In this document: in pieces, positions 13,182 through 26,460 of the stretch
How positions within the stretch are numbered: position 1 is the first letter of the stretch
Layout of the letters: each line of letters begins with the position of its first letter
Assembly (NCBI GenBank): GCA_029204225.1
Contig: MU832597.1
Coordinates: forward strand, 1-64,000
DNA length: 64,000 bases
Direction of reading: 5' to 3'
Origin: Diphasiastrum complanatum
Lineage: Eukaryota; Streptophyta; Lycopodiopsida; Lycopodiales; Lycopodiaceae
Translations under genes and position numbers: made by a program
Notes under the pieces: generated by a model
The model's database searches: none
What the model was told of the DNA's origin: nothing
Seen by the model: the letters and a program-made list of their open reading frames with translations, nothing else

Positions 13182-15299
13182 TTTCAGATTTCTGCACAAG
13201 TTTACCAGTGAATACTAGCAGTCATGCCAATTTATTAGAGCCATATATTGAAATTGCAGGTCATACCTCATTTTACCTCTTGTTAATCCTTCTCGGCCTC
13301 TCATCTGCTAAGTTTTTCTTTATGCAACCTTTGATATTTTTGGCTCTTGTACATATGAAGGGCTTTGTACAATATATGTGAAGATGCAATGCTAACTCAT
13401 TTTTTGAAATTGTATTATATAGCAGCTTTTGAAATATTTGCAAGGGAATTCTTAAAATAGTAAAGCGAGTTGCTAATTGACAGCAACTGTCTGATCATTT
13501 TGGTATTACCGATGGGTGATGCATTTTCCATATCTCTAAAGTTTATCCATTTCCAATGAATTCTTATTGTCATGTGCTCTACTGAATTCTGAATAATCAA
13601 AACCCAATCATGGTGTGGCATAAGAATCTATCCTCAAAGTTTTTGAGCTTGTGCTTCTCTTGATGTTTTGTGAAATCACTTTCATGTTGAGTTAGGTTAA
13701 TTGGAATGGTCTCCTATCCAAGTTACTCTTGGTGATAGCAGAATTATTTTATGGCTTGACACCAGACACTAAGGGCAGTTGTGATGAAACTGAGGTGAAG
13801 GAAATTGTTGACAAGGATTGGGGCCAGTAGTAGTATTTACATAAAGATGTCTCTCAAATTTGTTGAACCTTGAAGTTATAAACATGTAATTAGGACATAC
13901 ATGGATGATCTAGCATACATGGGGCCTCATCAATCCGATCAAACCGAGTGTTATCTAGTCACATTGGGTCCATTCATTGTCATTTGGTCTTAAGTTGTTT
14001 GTCGGCTCAGACGTTGTTTGGAGTTGTGGATTATTTGGTACAATGCCCAACTCTAAGAGGCTATGCTAGGCATTGCTCTTCTCATTTAATGGTTGATCGT
14101 TTTGCAGTTTTGAAGTTCGTTGCTAAAGACTCAGCTAACAGCCCTTCTGGAGGGGGCGCTTGTGATTTGTTTTAGGATCAACCAAATGATGATTGCATGT
14201 TTCCAACTACTGGAATAGTATCCACCTTTGGCTAAATTTTCCTTTTTGAAAATTCTTCTCTTTAGTGTTTAATGTCCATTTGATGCGATGTAATAATTTG
14301 GATAAGTTTCCTTTGAGAAACTTCAGACTCTCGACTTTTAGACATGAATTGCATTTGGACTAGTCCTGGCTTAAAGAGTTGATAGGAAATGATAGTCCAA
14401 TGGCCTTGTGTATGGTGGTGTGCCCCATCTATTACGATGATGAAATGAATAAGTGGTTTTGACATGCATAATTTATGTACATTCTACTATAAGTATATCC
14501 TTAAGAAAGTAAGATTGGCTCAAACTTGTCATCCAATGATGCAAGAATCCATGTTGAGTGTTGTTAATCGTCCTAATTTCCATGGTTATCGATGATTTGA
14601 AATATATTTGGGAAGATGGCACAATTATGGTCCTTAGAATGTCTAGGCGAAGTTAGTAAGAATTAAGTCACTTACCCAAGAAGGCAAGGCGAGATCTTGT
14701 CATATATAGATCAACGTCTAGAAAAGAAATTTCTTGGGTCTTACAACAAAGTACATTTGGATAGGATGATAGAAATGAATCTAACAAAGAAGATTACGTT
14801 CTACGGGCCAATGTGATCAAGACGAAGATCTTTTTAAGAATAACATCTTGCTCCAATAATGGACAATTATGATCACATGTTTATAATGATCTCTATGGAA
14901 TTAGATTAGATTTCTTTTTTTAAGAGAACAATATACCAATAATGATAAGTTCAAATATCAGTACGACATTGAGATTTTTGATGACTTGGAAGAATTCTAC
15001 ACGGGACAACCATTTATTGTGGCTATTGAGGTATTAACAGAAGGAGTTGATGGATATCTAACCATCTACTTTGGGTTAGACAATGCCATCAATTCTATTG
15101 TCAAGAAAACATATTTTATTGAGAAGTGGATTCAAGGTTGTTGAATTCCTTGTGTACAAATGAACAAGAGGATCTTTTCGCGATATGGGATTTGAAAAAT
15201 CCAAACCAAAATTTATTGCTTTATCAAATGCTTTGGAGCCTACTAAAACGCCCACGGAAATCAAACGCAAACTTGAGTACCATTAACTAGGAAAGAGAG
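13182..15299. other. 3' flank of LACS; no further gene recognised
   Basis: This begins with the presumed 3' UTR of the LACS gene. The remaining 2 kb holds only short open frames with no family resemblance on either strand. A diverged retroelement could be hidden in the last 400 bp, but no domain motif is readable. Confidence 0.5.
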
Positions 15300-16973
15300 T
15301 GTAGTAGACCAAACCTTCCCAACCAAACCCTAGATCAGTATGGATCTAGCCTCCAAGCAATGGAAAGAAAGGCAAAACCGACCGACTAATAGATGTGCTT
15401 CCCAAGCCGACAACATACGGTCGTAGAACTCTCCATAATTCCCATAAAGAGAGCACCCTACTTGTCAATGCATGGAATCCACATGGAAGCAGTCTAACTG
15501 ATCATGATGTGGAAAGACCCTTTATTGATAATAGCTAGGACCCATGCAAAAGCAAAGTAAGTGCACATCCACACGCAAGGCATGCGTGGAATACGCATGC
15601 TAGCATTGCATGCAAGTGGTCACCAATCCACACACTCTTGTTCGACAATTACCAAATTTAGGTCCATCCCCTACATGCAAGGTACCCCCTAATGGTCTAA
15701 TCCATTGAGGGCCAAAAAATTCTTTCCCCTTTATTGTAGTTCTGTCCTCAAAACTCAAAGTCAGGAAAACTCATCTTTAGATTACTAGTTCCTATTAATC
15801 CTCATAATCAAAAAGTCATTTCCAATGAATCAGATGCTCGATAACCTCTCGACTTCGTATTCATTTGGTTCGCGTATCAAGTATCCTTTCGAGTTGTAAA
15901 GAAATTCTTTCAGATAAGTCTTTACAAGTAGAAGTGAGGAAGTCCTCCAAATCCAAGGTAGAGCCTCCAAATGTCCTCCAAGCAACCTGCAAGCTTCAAG
16001 ATGCTCCCCAACTCCAAGCTAGGATGCCTCCATCTGCAAGTAAAATCTGCAAGCCACCAAGGATCTCTCCTCCACCTGTGTCCCTACTCTTTAAACACAA
16101 AGATAGATAACAAGCTGGCCTCAAGTATTCACCACCCAACCATAGCTAGATCCAAGCTCGAAGCAAGACCTATCTAGCACCTCCTTGCTAACCATAAACA
16201 AATCACAAGCATACCACAACACTCCATAGCATACTCAAGATCCAAACCCTACTTATGTCCCATACCATGAGCAAGATCCAAACCTCAAGCATACTACCAC
16301 AAGAAAGCACTCTACACACTAGTAGCAACACTAGAGCATAAGCCAAGCAAACAAGAGAGATCTCTCCTGGGTGCCCTACTACCCTCATATAGATGGCCCA
16401 TGGACCCCTCCAATGCACAATGGAGTTCCATGCTCATCCAATGAGAGAGAGAGAAGCCTAGGGGGGTTAAAGAATCTCCAAGAGCCTCCATAGGCTTATG
16501 GAATGTCAAGAGTGACTCTTTGAATACCTTTCTTGTGGGAGTTGGGAACTCAATGGACACTTTAGAAGGGCGCCCTCCTACTAGGTCCCATTGCCCAAGT
16601 TGTGCAAGTATACTTTGGTCCTAGACCAATAAAGTGATATGGTTCAAGGTTGAGGCCCAAGGTTTAGAAAAATAGTCATCCAATGACTTTCTAACACCTC
16701 TCTAGGTTCCATACCTCCATCCAAGGCATAGACACCTACATGCCCTTAACCAAGGACACTAGTACCTTAATCTAAGGCACCTACCCTTAATACTAAGAGT
16801 ATCCCTTATCCAAGGGTCACGTGACTCCATGCCTCCAACTAAGGTATAGTCACTTGCCTATCCTTATCCAAGGGCACATACCCTTAAACCTAAGGGTACC
16901 TTGCCATTTAGCCCCCAACACTAAATGGACTATTAGGGGTCTGAAGTACTGCTAGTTACATAGGTATGTAACA
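15300..16973 (-). mobile_element. Putative 3' LTR of degenerate gypsy element
   Basis: On the minus strand a purine tract (about 16974-16990, containing AGGGGGGAAGGAA) is followed by TGTTACATACC, the expected polypurine tract to 3' LTR boundary just downstream of the chromodomain fragment. The other end is proposed at 15300, where the plus strand reads TGTAGTAG, giving TGT...ACA termini and about 1.67 kb. No second copy is present on the right, so the far boundary is a guess. Confidence 0.4.
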
Positions 16974-16989
16974 TTCCTTCCCCCTAAAC

Positions 16990-17207
16990 TTAAATTTTTT
17001 TTTGTAGGGAAAAATTTGGAAAATTCTTCTGGAGATCAGCCTCCTTTTCCCAAGTATCCTCCTCTTCTGATTTGCCCCTCCACCTGACTAAAAATTCCCG
17101 AAGCACTCTACTCCGTAGAGTTCTCTGTCGGCTATTAACAATCGCCTCAGGTTCAGGTGGTCCACTCATGGACTCATCATGAAAAAGTTCCACTAGATCT
17201 TCCACAG
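16990..17207 (-). pseudogene. Gypsy integrase C-terminal chromodomain fragment
   Basis: The minus-strand frame reads a chromodomain: LVRWRGKSEEEDTWE flanked by the basic linker RQRTLRSRVLREF. This fixes the element as a chromovirus-type Ty3/gypsy. It should follow the integrase core directly, but the adjoining sequence from about 17208 switches to the plus strand, so the pol gene is broken here. Confidence 0.85.
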
Positions 17208-19010
17208 GGACCAGGGTCTCCCCTTGAAAGGCTATAAGAAGCTAAGCCGGAGGGCTAAGAGTCCACTAGTGGTGTGGACGAAGGATATGAATAATTGTTT
17301 TGAGTTGCTTAAGAAAAGTGTCACTTCGGCACCAATACTAATCATTGTCGATCCTAATAAGACTTTTGTGGTTAGGACCGATGCCAGTGATTATGCTATT
17401 GGAGCTATTTTGATGCATGATGGACATCATGTGGCTTATGAAAGCAAGAAACTCAATCCTGCTCAGTCTAGGTGTTGTACCTATGAGAAGGAACTGTTTG
17501 CAATTGTTCATTCCTTGAAAATTTGGCGACATTATTTGTATGGAGCCAGATTTGAAGTTTTGACGGATCATCAGACTCTTTGATATTTCTATGATGCTAT
17601 AGATTTAAATGAGAGGCAAGCTAGATGGGCTGAGCTGATGCAAATCTTTGACTTTTCTATACGTTATTGTAAAGGAAGTCAAAATACTCTAGCGGATGCT
17701 TTGAGTCGGTTACCGGTTATTAATCAGTTGTGCTTTACTGTTATAGAACCGAAGTTGTTTCAGTCTCTTCAAGGACTATACGAGTCCGATCCTTTTTTTG
17801 GAAAGTATTGGCAACAAGTACTTTCGGGGGTCGATTCAGGTTTGCAAGATTCCTCGAATCAGGGAAAGACTGAAACGGATTTCCTAATTCGAAACATGAT
17901 TTTGTTTCGTAAAAGAAAGGTGTGTGTACCGGAGAATGACACTGTAAGGGCCCAAATCTTGCATGAGTGTCATGATAGTCCATGCGCAGGACATCCGGGT
18001 ATACAAAGAACACTTGACTTAGTTCAAAGGCAATTTTGGTGGCCTAAGATGAAAAGTCAGGTAGAGGCCTATGTACTTAATGTACTAAGTGCCAGGTAAA
18101 TAAAACAGAGAGGCTAAAAGCTAGTGGCCTATTACATCCTTTAGATATTCCTATCGGAAAGTGGAAAAGTATATCTATGGATTTTGTAGTCGGGCTTCCA
18201 CGTACAAGGAAGGGCCACGATTCGGTTTGGGTCATTGTTGACAGACTTACGAAGTTTGCTCAATTTATCCCAACGAAAACTACTATTAAAGCTTCAGAAC
18301 TAGCTCAACTGTTTGTTGAGAAGCTTTTTCGACTATACGGGCTGCCTTGCGATATTGTCAGTGACCGTGGCCCAAAATTCATTGGGAATTTTTGGCAAGC
18401 AGTATTTGAAAAGTTGGAAACAACTTTAAGTTTGAGTTCTACAGATTATCCGGAATAAGACGGTCAAACGGAAAGGACCAATCAGACGATGGAGGATATG
18501 TTTCGAGCATATGTGGACCATCGGCAGTTTGATTGGGAATGGTACCTTCCATTGGTGGAATTTGCATATAATAGTGCAAAACATTCAGCGACCGGATTCA
18601 GCCCTTTCATGCTTATGTATGGTTTTCAACCTCAATCACCAATTAGTATTGGCATGAAAAACCTACGGGTGCAAGTCGCAGCTGATTTCCTTGCGGATAT
18701 GCAAGAAATGTTACAGCTGGCTAAAGATAGCATAAGAAGTGCCTAGGATAGGGCAAGGCAATATGCTGATCTATCTCGGAAGCACAAGGTATTCATGGTC
18801 AACGACTTGGTGTTTTTGAGAGTCCCTAGTCACTCTAGGGGCTTGAAAACTATGAAGTGTGCAAAGTTGGCGCCTAGGTATTGCGGTTTAAAGTTATCCA
18901 AGTGATAAACAAGGTCGCATACAAACTAGACCTTCTAGCTAACATTGAAATTCATCATGTTTTCCACGTTAGTAAGTTGAAACCCTCGTTGGGCCTGAGT
19001 AAGGGAAAAT
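17208..19010 (+). pseudogene. Inverted gypsy RNase H-integrase block
   Basis: Plus-strand pol fragment. It starts in the RT-RNase H connection (VVWTKDMNNCFELLKK), then RNase H ([35 protein letters not shown]), the integrase zinc region ([19 protein letters not shown]) and core (MDFVVGLPRTRKGHDSVW, SDRGPKF), ending at [10 protein letters not shown]. It is broken by a TGA at 17581, a frameshift near 18095, a TAA at about 18456 and a TAG near 18745. Both flanks are gypsy sequence on the opposite strand, and the missing parts are just what this block supplies, so an internal inversion is likely. Confidence 0.85.
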
Positions 19011-20371
19011 GCCAATCGAGCAAATTGGGGAGTATGCCGACGAAAAAATTCGTTCATCATTTGTTGGAAAGTTGCCAGTGCATTGGTCAAACCAAAAGGC
19101 AACACCAAAAATTCGTAGTGACCAAAGCGAGTTTGAAACCCGATTTTTGGTATATCTTCTGCCTTAATGTGTATCTGATGGTAGCCCGATCTTAAATTGA
19201 TCTTGGTAAAGTATCCAGCACCACCAAGATAGTCTATTAGATCATCCATCCGCGGCAGTGGATATATATTCCTAACAATGATCTTGTTCAATTTCTTATA
19301 GTCGACGCAAAACCTTATAGTCCCATCCTTCTTGGCCACCAGAACCACTGGTGATGCCCAAGGAGACTTACTAGGTTGTACCCACCCCTTTTTCAGGTAC
19401 TCATGTAATTGCCTATTCACCTCAACCTCTTCCGATGCACTCATCCTATAAGGACGCTGTGCGATTGGAATTGCTCCAAGTATTAGGTCAATTTTATGAT
19501 CAACTGTCCTTTCTGGTGGTAAACCTACAGGAAGGTCTAAAAAAACATCATTGAATTCCTACCTAAGTTCATTATAGGCTTCAAATTCTGTAGTGTTCTC
19601 ATTGGGTATATTCATGGCATTTATGTTATGTTCTTCATCATTGCAGCAAATGATATCATTATAAAAACATATGTAAACTTTAAAATCAGAATTCTTCATA
19701 GTTGAATTAAGTTCCTGTTTAGAGTAAGGGTTAACATTTTTAGTGTCAACACTTAAACTAGCCTTGATCTTAATTAAAGAATTCTCATGCATAAAAGATA
19801 AAGATTTCTCAACAAAATCAATTCTCAATGATTTGTTCTTATCAAAATGCCATTGTTGCCCAAGAACAATATCTACATTAGCTAATTGAACAGTATGGAA
19901 TTCTAGTTTTTCAGAATAATCCTGAATGTGCAATTTTACATCAGGAACAATAAAATCCATCAAATCAGAATTACTTCCCGATGCCATTGTGACACCATAT
20001 TTTTTCTCACTTTTTCTGGTAGGAAGGTTTAGCATCTGCACCAAATTTACATTAATAAAATTATGAGTGGATCCTGTGTCAAAAAGAACATTAACAACTT
20101 GATCATTAACTTTACCTTTAATGCAAATAAGGTCATTAGGACCAAAAACTATAGAAGTAAGGAAACAAACATCCAAATCATTACTTCGAGATAGATTACC
20201 TGAGGTTGAAGCTTGTTTTTTGACGCAATCACGTGCAAGGTGACCCTCGCCATTGCACTTGAAGCACAAGTTCTTCTTACGAGCTTCAGCTTTATCATTG
20301 CCACCATGATGGTTTTTAAAGTTTTTCTTGGTTTTCTTAGAATTGTTGATAATTATTTGTCTTACCACCAT
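19010..20371 (-). pseudogene. Gypsy gag end-protease-RT fragment
   Basis: Minus-strand, in order: a CCHC zinc knuckle (CFKCNGEGHLARDC), aspartic protease (LFDTGSTHNFI), the linker before RT, then RT ([34 protein letters not shown]). It stops after the FQQMMNEFF region; the catalytic YXDD-type segment and thumb are absent. A single TAG at 19559-19561 splits an otherwise continuous frame. The upstream gag part is not recognisable beyond about 20.4 kb, and no 5' LTR or primer-binding site is seen. Confidence 0.9.
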
Positions 20372-21460
20372 TCGTCCTTGTACACTACTCTTTGTGTATA
20401 CACCATCATCACCTTGTAAACCAAATGAAGTTTTGCAACACTAACCTGAATAGATGTTGCAAACAAATCCTGTGAGGAAGTCATATTTGTTATGAGAGAC
20501 GTTTCCTTCGAAGAGTGATGATAAGCGAGTTCGATTCTAGTTTTTGCCATAATGGTGGTAGCAGCAAAAGCAATGCCAATTAGCACATTTTTATATTTGA
20601 AATGAAGCATCTACTCATAGCTAGTAGAGAGAGCATGTAATCACACCTATCTTATCATTTTGTCTCTTCATGAAGATACTTGCCATACATATACCTGTAT
20701 GAGAGCGTATTCTGAATCCGAAAAATGGAATCGGGATGCGATTCTGCAATCTAGAAATCGTTGTGGAAAAAGAGACACATAAGTTTGCATATCAGTGTTC
20801 GTATTCTACTTATCACAAACCATAAACAAAGACGTGATTGTGAGAACATTTAGATTGTAGAAGACCGCTATCTATCAGCGATGGTTCACCTATTTTTGTC
20901 ACAAAGACGATTTGTGACCCACTTTATGGTGTCTTCATCGCTGCCTTGGTAGCGATGGAGGTCAAATATTTTGTTACAAGTACATGACTGTTAATGCGTA
21001 CAATCATTCTATCTTTATGAAACAAACTCATCGTTATCCCAGCGTCCTCCTTACATCATTTTTGAGTAAAAACAGTAAACATATTATCAAGATATCAACT
21101 AGTATGCAATGAATGAAGAAGTATAGCTTATCGTAGTGTGTAATGATGTTGAACGGTTGATCGTAGATGGGCGCTACTGAGCGCAAACAAGCGTGAAGAG
21201 GAGGATGAGGAGGAGGAAGTTTGGTAGGACTATTGAAGTGGTGCCCTCATTCTCTTCCACGTACAAGCCTTGTGGAAGAGGTAAGCGATCTCATCTGTAG
21301 GATATGATAGGGAACATCTTGACCGTTGATAATGGAGATAAAGTCCATTGAGGAGTTTTTGAATTTAATTTTTTGGTGTACAAGTCATATGGTTTTAGAT
21401 GACTTAGCAACCACGTAGCAAAACACAATTAAATCGACGAGGCATAATTGAGTGACATTC

Positions 21461-21462
<2 letters not shown>
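20372..21462. other. No recognised gene
   Basis: Continuation beyond the gypsy gag remnant. A minus-strand open frame at 20362-20610 could be degraded gag but shows no motif. No LTR matching 15300-16973 is seen here, so the 5' end of that element is lost or too diverged. Confidence 0.45.

Positions 21463-21512
<50 letters not shown>
21463..21512. repeat. (GA)n microsatellite
   Basis: About 50 bp of nearly perfect GA dinucleotide repeat, broken once near the right end by GGAG. Confidence 0.97.
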
Positions 21513-21513
<1 letters not shown>

Positions 21514-21680
21514 TTACATAACATCCAACACTCACCAAAGCTCCATCTTCCATCTTTCATCTTCCTTTTTGTCACCAACACAAACATGCCAACACAATGA
21601 GATTAGTTTGAATCCAATGACAAACAAAAAAAGAGTTTTGGTGTTCTTGAGAGCACCATTTCTTACCATTTGATTTTATA

Positions 21681-21789
21681 AGGAGAAGAGCAAAAGAAGC
21701 ACAAGCAAGAGGAGCAAGAGCAAGAGGAGGAAGCAAGAAGTGCAAAAGCAAGCAAGAGCAAGAATCAAGACTGAGGGAGAGGAGGGATC
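21681..21789. repeat. Purine-rich imperfect repeat tract
   Basis: About 110 bp dominated by A and G on the plus strand, built from variants of GCAAGAGGAGCAAGAGC and AGAAGCACAAGCAAG. It is low-complexity sequence with no coding claim. Confidence 0.7.
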
Positions 21790-22404
21790 AAACAACCAAA
21801 GGAGTAGAGAAGGCAGGTACATCCCTGTATACCATCACCCACTCCATTTTTATTCACAAAAAGGCCACGAGAAGGGACAAAGATTTCGAAATTTGTGAGC
21901 ATATGTTTGGGCGTCGGTCGAGCACCTCCAAGGTAGAACTTTCCGACAATTCCTGAAGAGATGCATCCTATATATTCATAAGCCAACAATTTAGAATCCT
22001 ACATATATTTGAGTAAAGATACAATTTCCTACAAAATCAAAATTTCATCGATTTTTCAAAAGTCAACATCTTATATTATATATTTGATGTCGATTTTTAA
22101 AAAAAAATTGTCGATTTTCCCGAGCACCGTCTAGAGCCATTTTTGAAACTCGGGCCTTCCAAAAATAGTGAGTTTTCATAGTCTCAAATTTTTTAGGGTT
22201 ATTCCGAGGTCCTTAATATATGCTGAAATCAAATCTGAGTTCTCAATGGATGAATACAAGATGGACATTAAAATTTTGGCTACTAGGTGGAAATCAATAG
22301 GAGGAGGTGAACTCTTTTTACTATACACCTAACAATAATCTTTAATTGCAAAACACTAATTCCCTACTCTAAAATCGTAAATTGGACTCCTAGTACAAAG
22401 GTCG

Positions 22405-22975
22405 GAGAACTTCTTCGTACATTCTAAACCATAAACCCTAAATCTTAAGTCGTAAACCCTAAACCTTGAACCTTGAACCTTGAATCCAAAATCCAAAGTC
22501 CTAAGACGTAAACCCTAAACCTAGACCTCTGAACCCTAAACTCTAAACCCTAAACCCTAATCCTTAAACCTTGAACCCTGAATCCAAAATCCCAAATCCT
22601 AAATCCTAAATTCTAAATTCTATATCCTATACCATATACCCTATTCCTATACCCTTAAACCTAAACACTAACCCCTGAACTCTAAATTCCAAACCCTAAA
22701 CTCTTAATCCTAAATCTTAAGATGTAAACCCTAAACCTTAAACCGTAAACTCTAAATCACAAATTTCAAATTCTAAACCCTAGACCTTAAACCATGAACC
22801 CTAAACCCTAAATCCTAAACCCCAAATCTTAAGCCCTAAATCTCATTGCCCATTACGCTAAACCATTTTCCTAGATACCTTGCTTTAATTCTAAACCCTA
22901 ACCCTGAGCTCTAAGCCCTAGAATACTAAACCCTAAACACATCTGTTACCCTAAATTTCAAACACTAGACCCTAA
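22405..22975. repeat. Degenerate interstitial telomere-like repeat
   Basis: Dozens of 6-8 bp units of the form AACCCTAAACC, TAAATCCTAAA and CTTGAACC run through this block, variants of the plant telomere unit CCCTAAA/TTTAGGG. Exact runs rarely exceed two or three units, so it is old or diverged and not a functional telomere. Confidence 0.85.
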
Positions 22976-23004
22976 GCTCTAAGCTCCAACATCTAGAGCC
23001 ATAA

Positions 23005-23622
23005 ATGATGTCTTCTACCAAGACTTTACATCCATTGGAGTTGGACCACTTGAACGTTCACCTTTTTTCATCAATAAGCAAGGGAGATACCACTTGCTTT
23101 TCTACTCTTATTGATAATTTCACAAGTGTTTCTTCAAGTTTTATAGTGCATGATTATTTTCCATTATGCAAAGCTTTGTGGAGTTGGGGAGCTATTGGAA
23201 TAAATACACCATTTGGAGTCTTGTTCAACTATAAGCCTCATGTTGTTTACCTTAGTGTACTTGAAAGTTATTGCTTTGCATATGTTTTCTTGGAAGCAAG
23301 GAAGGAAGGAGATCCAAGTTTATGAATCATGGTTGAATGGTTTTCCACCAAGGAGGGCTATAAAGCCTTTATATTCTCTATCTAAAAGGTGTTTGAGAAT
23401 GGAGATTTTATTATTCATGAAAATCTATTTTCAACCTTGGAAAGGGCTGAGATCATTGTATCTCAAGATGCATCACAAGTCATTTCTATTGAGAATATTC
23501 AACTTATGATGGGGTTGAGGTTTGAGGAGGAGTATCATCAACATGTAAGTGGGTTGGAAAACTCGTTCTCAGAGATTTCCCAGATATGTTATTCACTCAA
23601 GAGAAATAGAATTCTTATGTAG
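23005..23622 (+). other. Unrecognised overlapping open frames
   Basis: Three plus-strand frames of 77-106 codons overlap here, as if one longer coding sequence had taken frameshifts. The readings have ordinary amino-acid composition, unlike the AT-rich sequence that follows, but I recognise no domain. It may be a decayed transposon or gene fragment. Confidence 0.25.
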
Positions 23623-25479
23623 CTGATTCACAAGATTCTCAATGATATATGTGAGTAACATATACGGATTTTGAAGGAATCTGCCATATATGGACATATG
23701 TGTTTATGTACTGGGTCATAGTGAGATTATTCTCATATGTGCACGTTTAATCTTGTTTGGATCCACTATGTATTCCTGGTTACTAAGGTTATCTAGTGAA
23801 CTTAATCTAGTCATTGAACATAGACATATGATCAAGTATTGTGATTGACAATTACTTGTAGAGTTAACAGACTTGTTTTGATAGATCTATAGGTTAACTT
23901 AAGAGTGATTTGGATAGGGATATAAATGTGGTGTTGTACTAGTACAATCAAGAGCCGCACCTAGACATTTAAGTTTTCTAAATCATGGGCAATTAGCTTG
24001 AGTAGTTGATTTATTCCTGTGGAAGTTAATTGGTAAAATGGACAGTGTGAAGAAAATTCACCGGAAACTATTTGTTTTGTGTGTATTGCTTGTAAGACAC
24101 ATGATTTATGAGTCATCATGATTCATCTATGAGAGTTGTGTGCATAGAATATAGGAGATTCTTGATATAGAATATTACTTGAATGAGAAATATACCTCAA
24201 GTTATTGACTGTATCCTAGTGAACTCACTGTTGGATGACAGAGTTTGACTAATATCAAGAATAACTACTGAATTCAGTTGGAATTCAGTAGAACTTTGTA
24301 ATATCTAGATATTATTCTGTGATTGTATAAAATTATGTCGTTAAAGACGGATGTTAAAATGATTTTTGCTTACTTGGTTGATTGTAGAATTTGGAGCTCA
24401 TAATCTGGTTAAGAATCGGGTTGGAAGAATATTCTTGGAATCTAGTAATTTTCCTTGGAAAAAGATTTCAGAATAATTCGTATATTTTTTGAGTGGTATG
24501 TTGTACATATACTCCAATATCTTTCAATGGTTAGGTATGGTTTGGAGTCCTATAAATTATGATTGACGAATCGTAAGATTCTAAATGTTTATGATTAACA
24601 GATCATAAATTGATACTTAATTGTCATTAAAAGATTATAAGAAAGTGTGAGGATTCTTAAGATAGTGAGTAATTCTCGATCAATTGGGATGAGTCAAGAA
24701 TCTAGATCAGTCAATCTATATTTCTTTACTCTAGTGCATACATGGGATTGTATGGATCTCACAAGCATTTTCATTAGGTAATTGTTTACTTATGAAGAAT
24801 TTGCTTACTAAGGTAGATGGTATTCTATTACAGATTGTAGTCTATAAATGCTTGTGTAGAAAATTTGGTCTATATCTTGAGATTTATAGGAGACAGATAA
24901 ATTTATTAAGATACAAATAGTTGCTGATTTCTGGCATATGGTGCTAGAAATGGGATTATTAATTCATTATGGTAACTATAGTGCTCTGAATTGAGTTATA
25001 ATTGTCTAAGACTTGATGGATCTCCTAGAGATTTTAGATTATTGGATGTTGGTATTTTATAATTTTTGGATATTCTAAGAATATATGTACCAAGAAGTAT
25101 TATTTTATGCAAGAAATTGTGGATAAGTTTAGACTATAATAAAAATTGATTTCTTTAGCTTTTGAATTTGATCTCAAAAATAAAGAGTTAAGTCACCCAA
25201 TGGTTCATGTAATTTGGATTACATGAAGGTGATGAACTTTTATTTGGAGAAGATCAATCCATTTGGAAGATTTAAAGCTTAGTGTATCTTTGGGATTTGA
25301 GTTAGTATTCCTGAGTAGAGGCAAACAATTGAAGAATTGTTGCATCTCGGAGTACGTATTTAGATGGAAAAGATCAAATTAAGAATAATGATTCATGGGT
25401 AAGACTTGAAAGCTTAAGGAATAATTTCATGTTTTCTTTTTTCTGTTCTGAGGACAAAACCTGTTTAAGAGAGGAAGAA
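23623..25479. other. AT-rich gene-free stretch before a putative LTR
   Basis: No open frame or RNA gene is supported. Its right end (GAGGACAAAACC then a purine tract GAGAGGAAGAA) resembles the terminal pol and polypurine tract of gypsy elements, so it may be heavily decayed internal element sequence. No catalytic motif is readable. Confidence 0.4.
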
Positions 25480-26055
25480 TGTTACGGCCATATTCAGTTA
25501 AGGACATGGAATAGTCCTAATATGGCCAACCCTCTAGAGTTTGAGATTATTGGTCACGCCGAGATTTAATTCCACGTCGAGGCTAATGACCTTGAGAGGA
25601 CCCAAACACTCTAATTGAGACATATGGAGTAGTGCATGTAGGTGTGACGGTTATGGGCAGGAGAAATGCATGAGGAGTTGTGACCTATTTATAGTTGACC
25701 TGCATGGGGATTGCATGGGTTCATGCACAGGATCCTGCTCTCTATATATTGAGGTAGAGATTATCCCATCGAGGAATTGGCTCTAGGTTATCAGTTGAGC
25801 TCTTCTCCTCTTGCTATCACATGGCATGGCTTGGGGGCTAGATCCAGGTGGGATCTAGGTTTGGTTGGGTGGTTTTGCTCCATAGTCTCTCTTATTGTGT
25901 TTTCCTATCCCATCTTAGGGATTTTCCCTAGTGGTCTTTACAATTTGACAAATCTGTTTGAAGACTCATTTCTTTGTGCTTTCCATAAGAAGAGAGTTAT
26001 TGTACTTCCCAAGGATCTGATGTTAGCAAGGCGGTTGAGGCACAAGAGGTCTTAA
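25480..26055 (+). mobile_element. Putative gypsy 3' LTR
   Basis: TGTTACGGCC at 25480 follows a purine tract, the usual PPT to LTR boundary. A TATA-like CTATATAT lies at about 25741, suited to an LTR promoter. The 3' end is uncertain; no partner LTR is seen. Confidence 0.4.
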
Positions 26056-26460
26056 AAAAAATGTACTCCAAATTTTGATATAATATATACAAAATCATTT
26101 TGATAATGAGATTGTCTTAAATTATTTTGTGAATTTATTTTATGATGATTTCTAGTTCTTTGTAAATGATTTTGGTTATGTGATATTGAATGAATGGTTA
26201 TGTTTATGACAATGATTTTGCCCTATGGATTTAGCAAAAGATGAAATTTTTATCGGTTATCGTCGTTGCATGCCCCTCTCCTCGCCCTTGCGTGCAAAAT
26301 GGCAAATTAATGTCCAATATCAACTATTAATTTCTGAAAATTAGAAAATATTTCATATCCTACCGTATTGAATGAAATTTTGTAACACATGCAATTGGAA
26401 TTGAAATATTTTGCATAAAAATACATTTTGAATTACATTTCTTTTACATCAGCCAGTGCT

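Noticed and set aside
13033-13218. Alternative terminal coding frame near the LACS end
   Set aside because: The last exon 13140-13181 in the correct phase ends in TAA and fits the family's C terminus; the other frames are shadows.
15865-16177. Overlapping plus-strand frames rich in Ser/Pro/Lys
   Set aside because: They lie in the proposed LTR, show no domain, and derive from short AAGCTCCAA-like repeats.
22405-22975. True telomere
   Set aside because: Units are too diverged and unique sequence lies on both sides for tens of kilobases.
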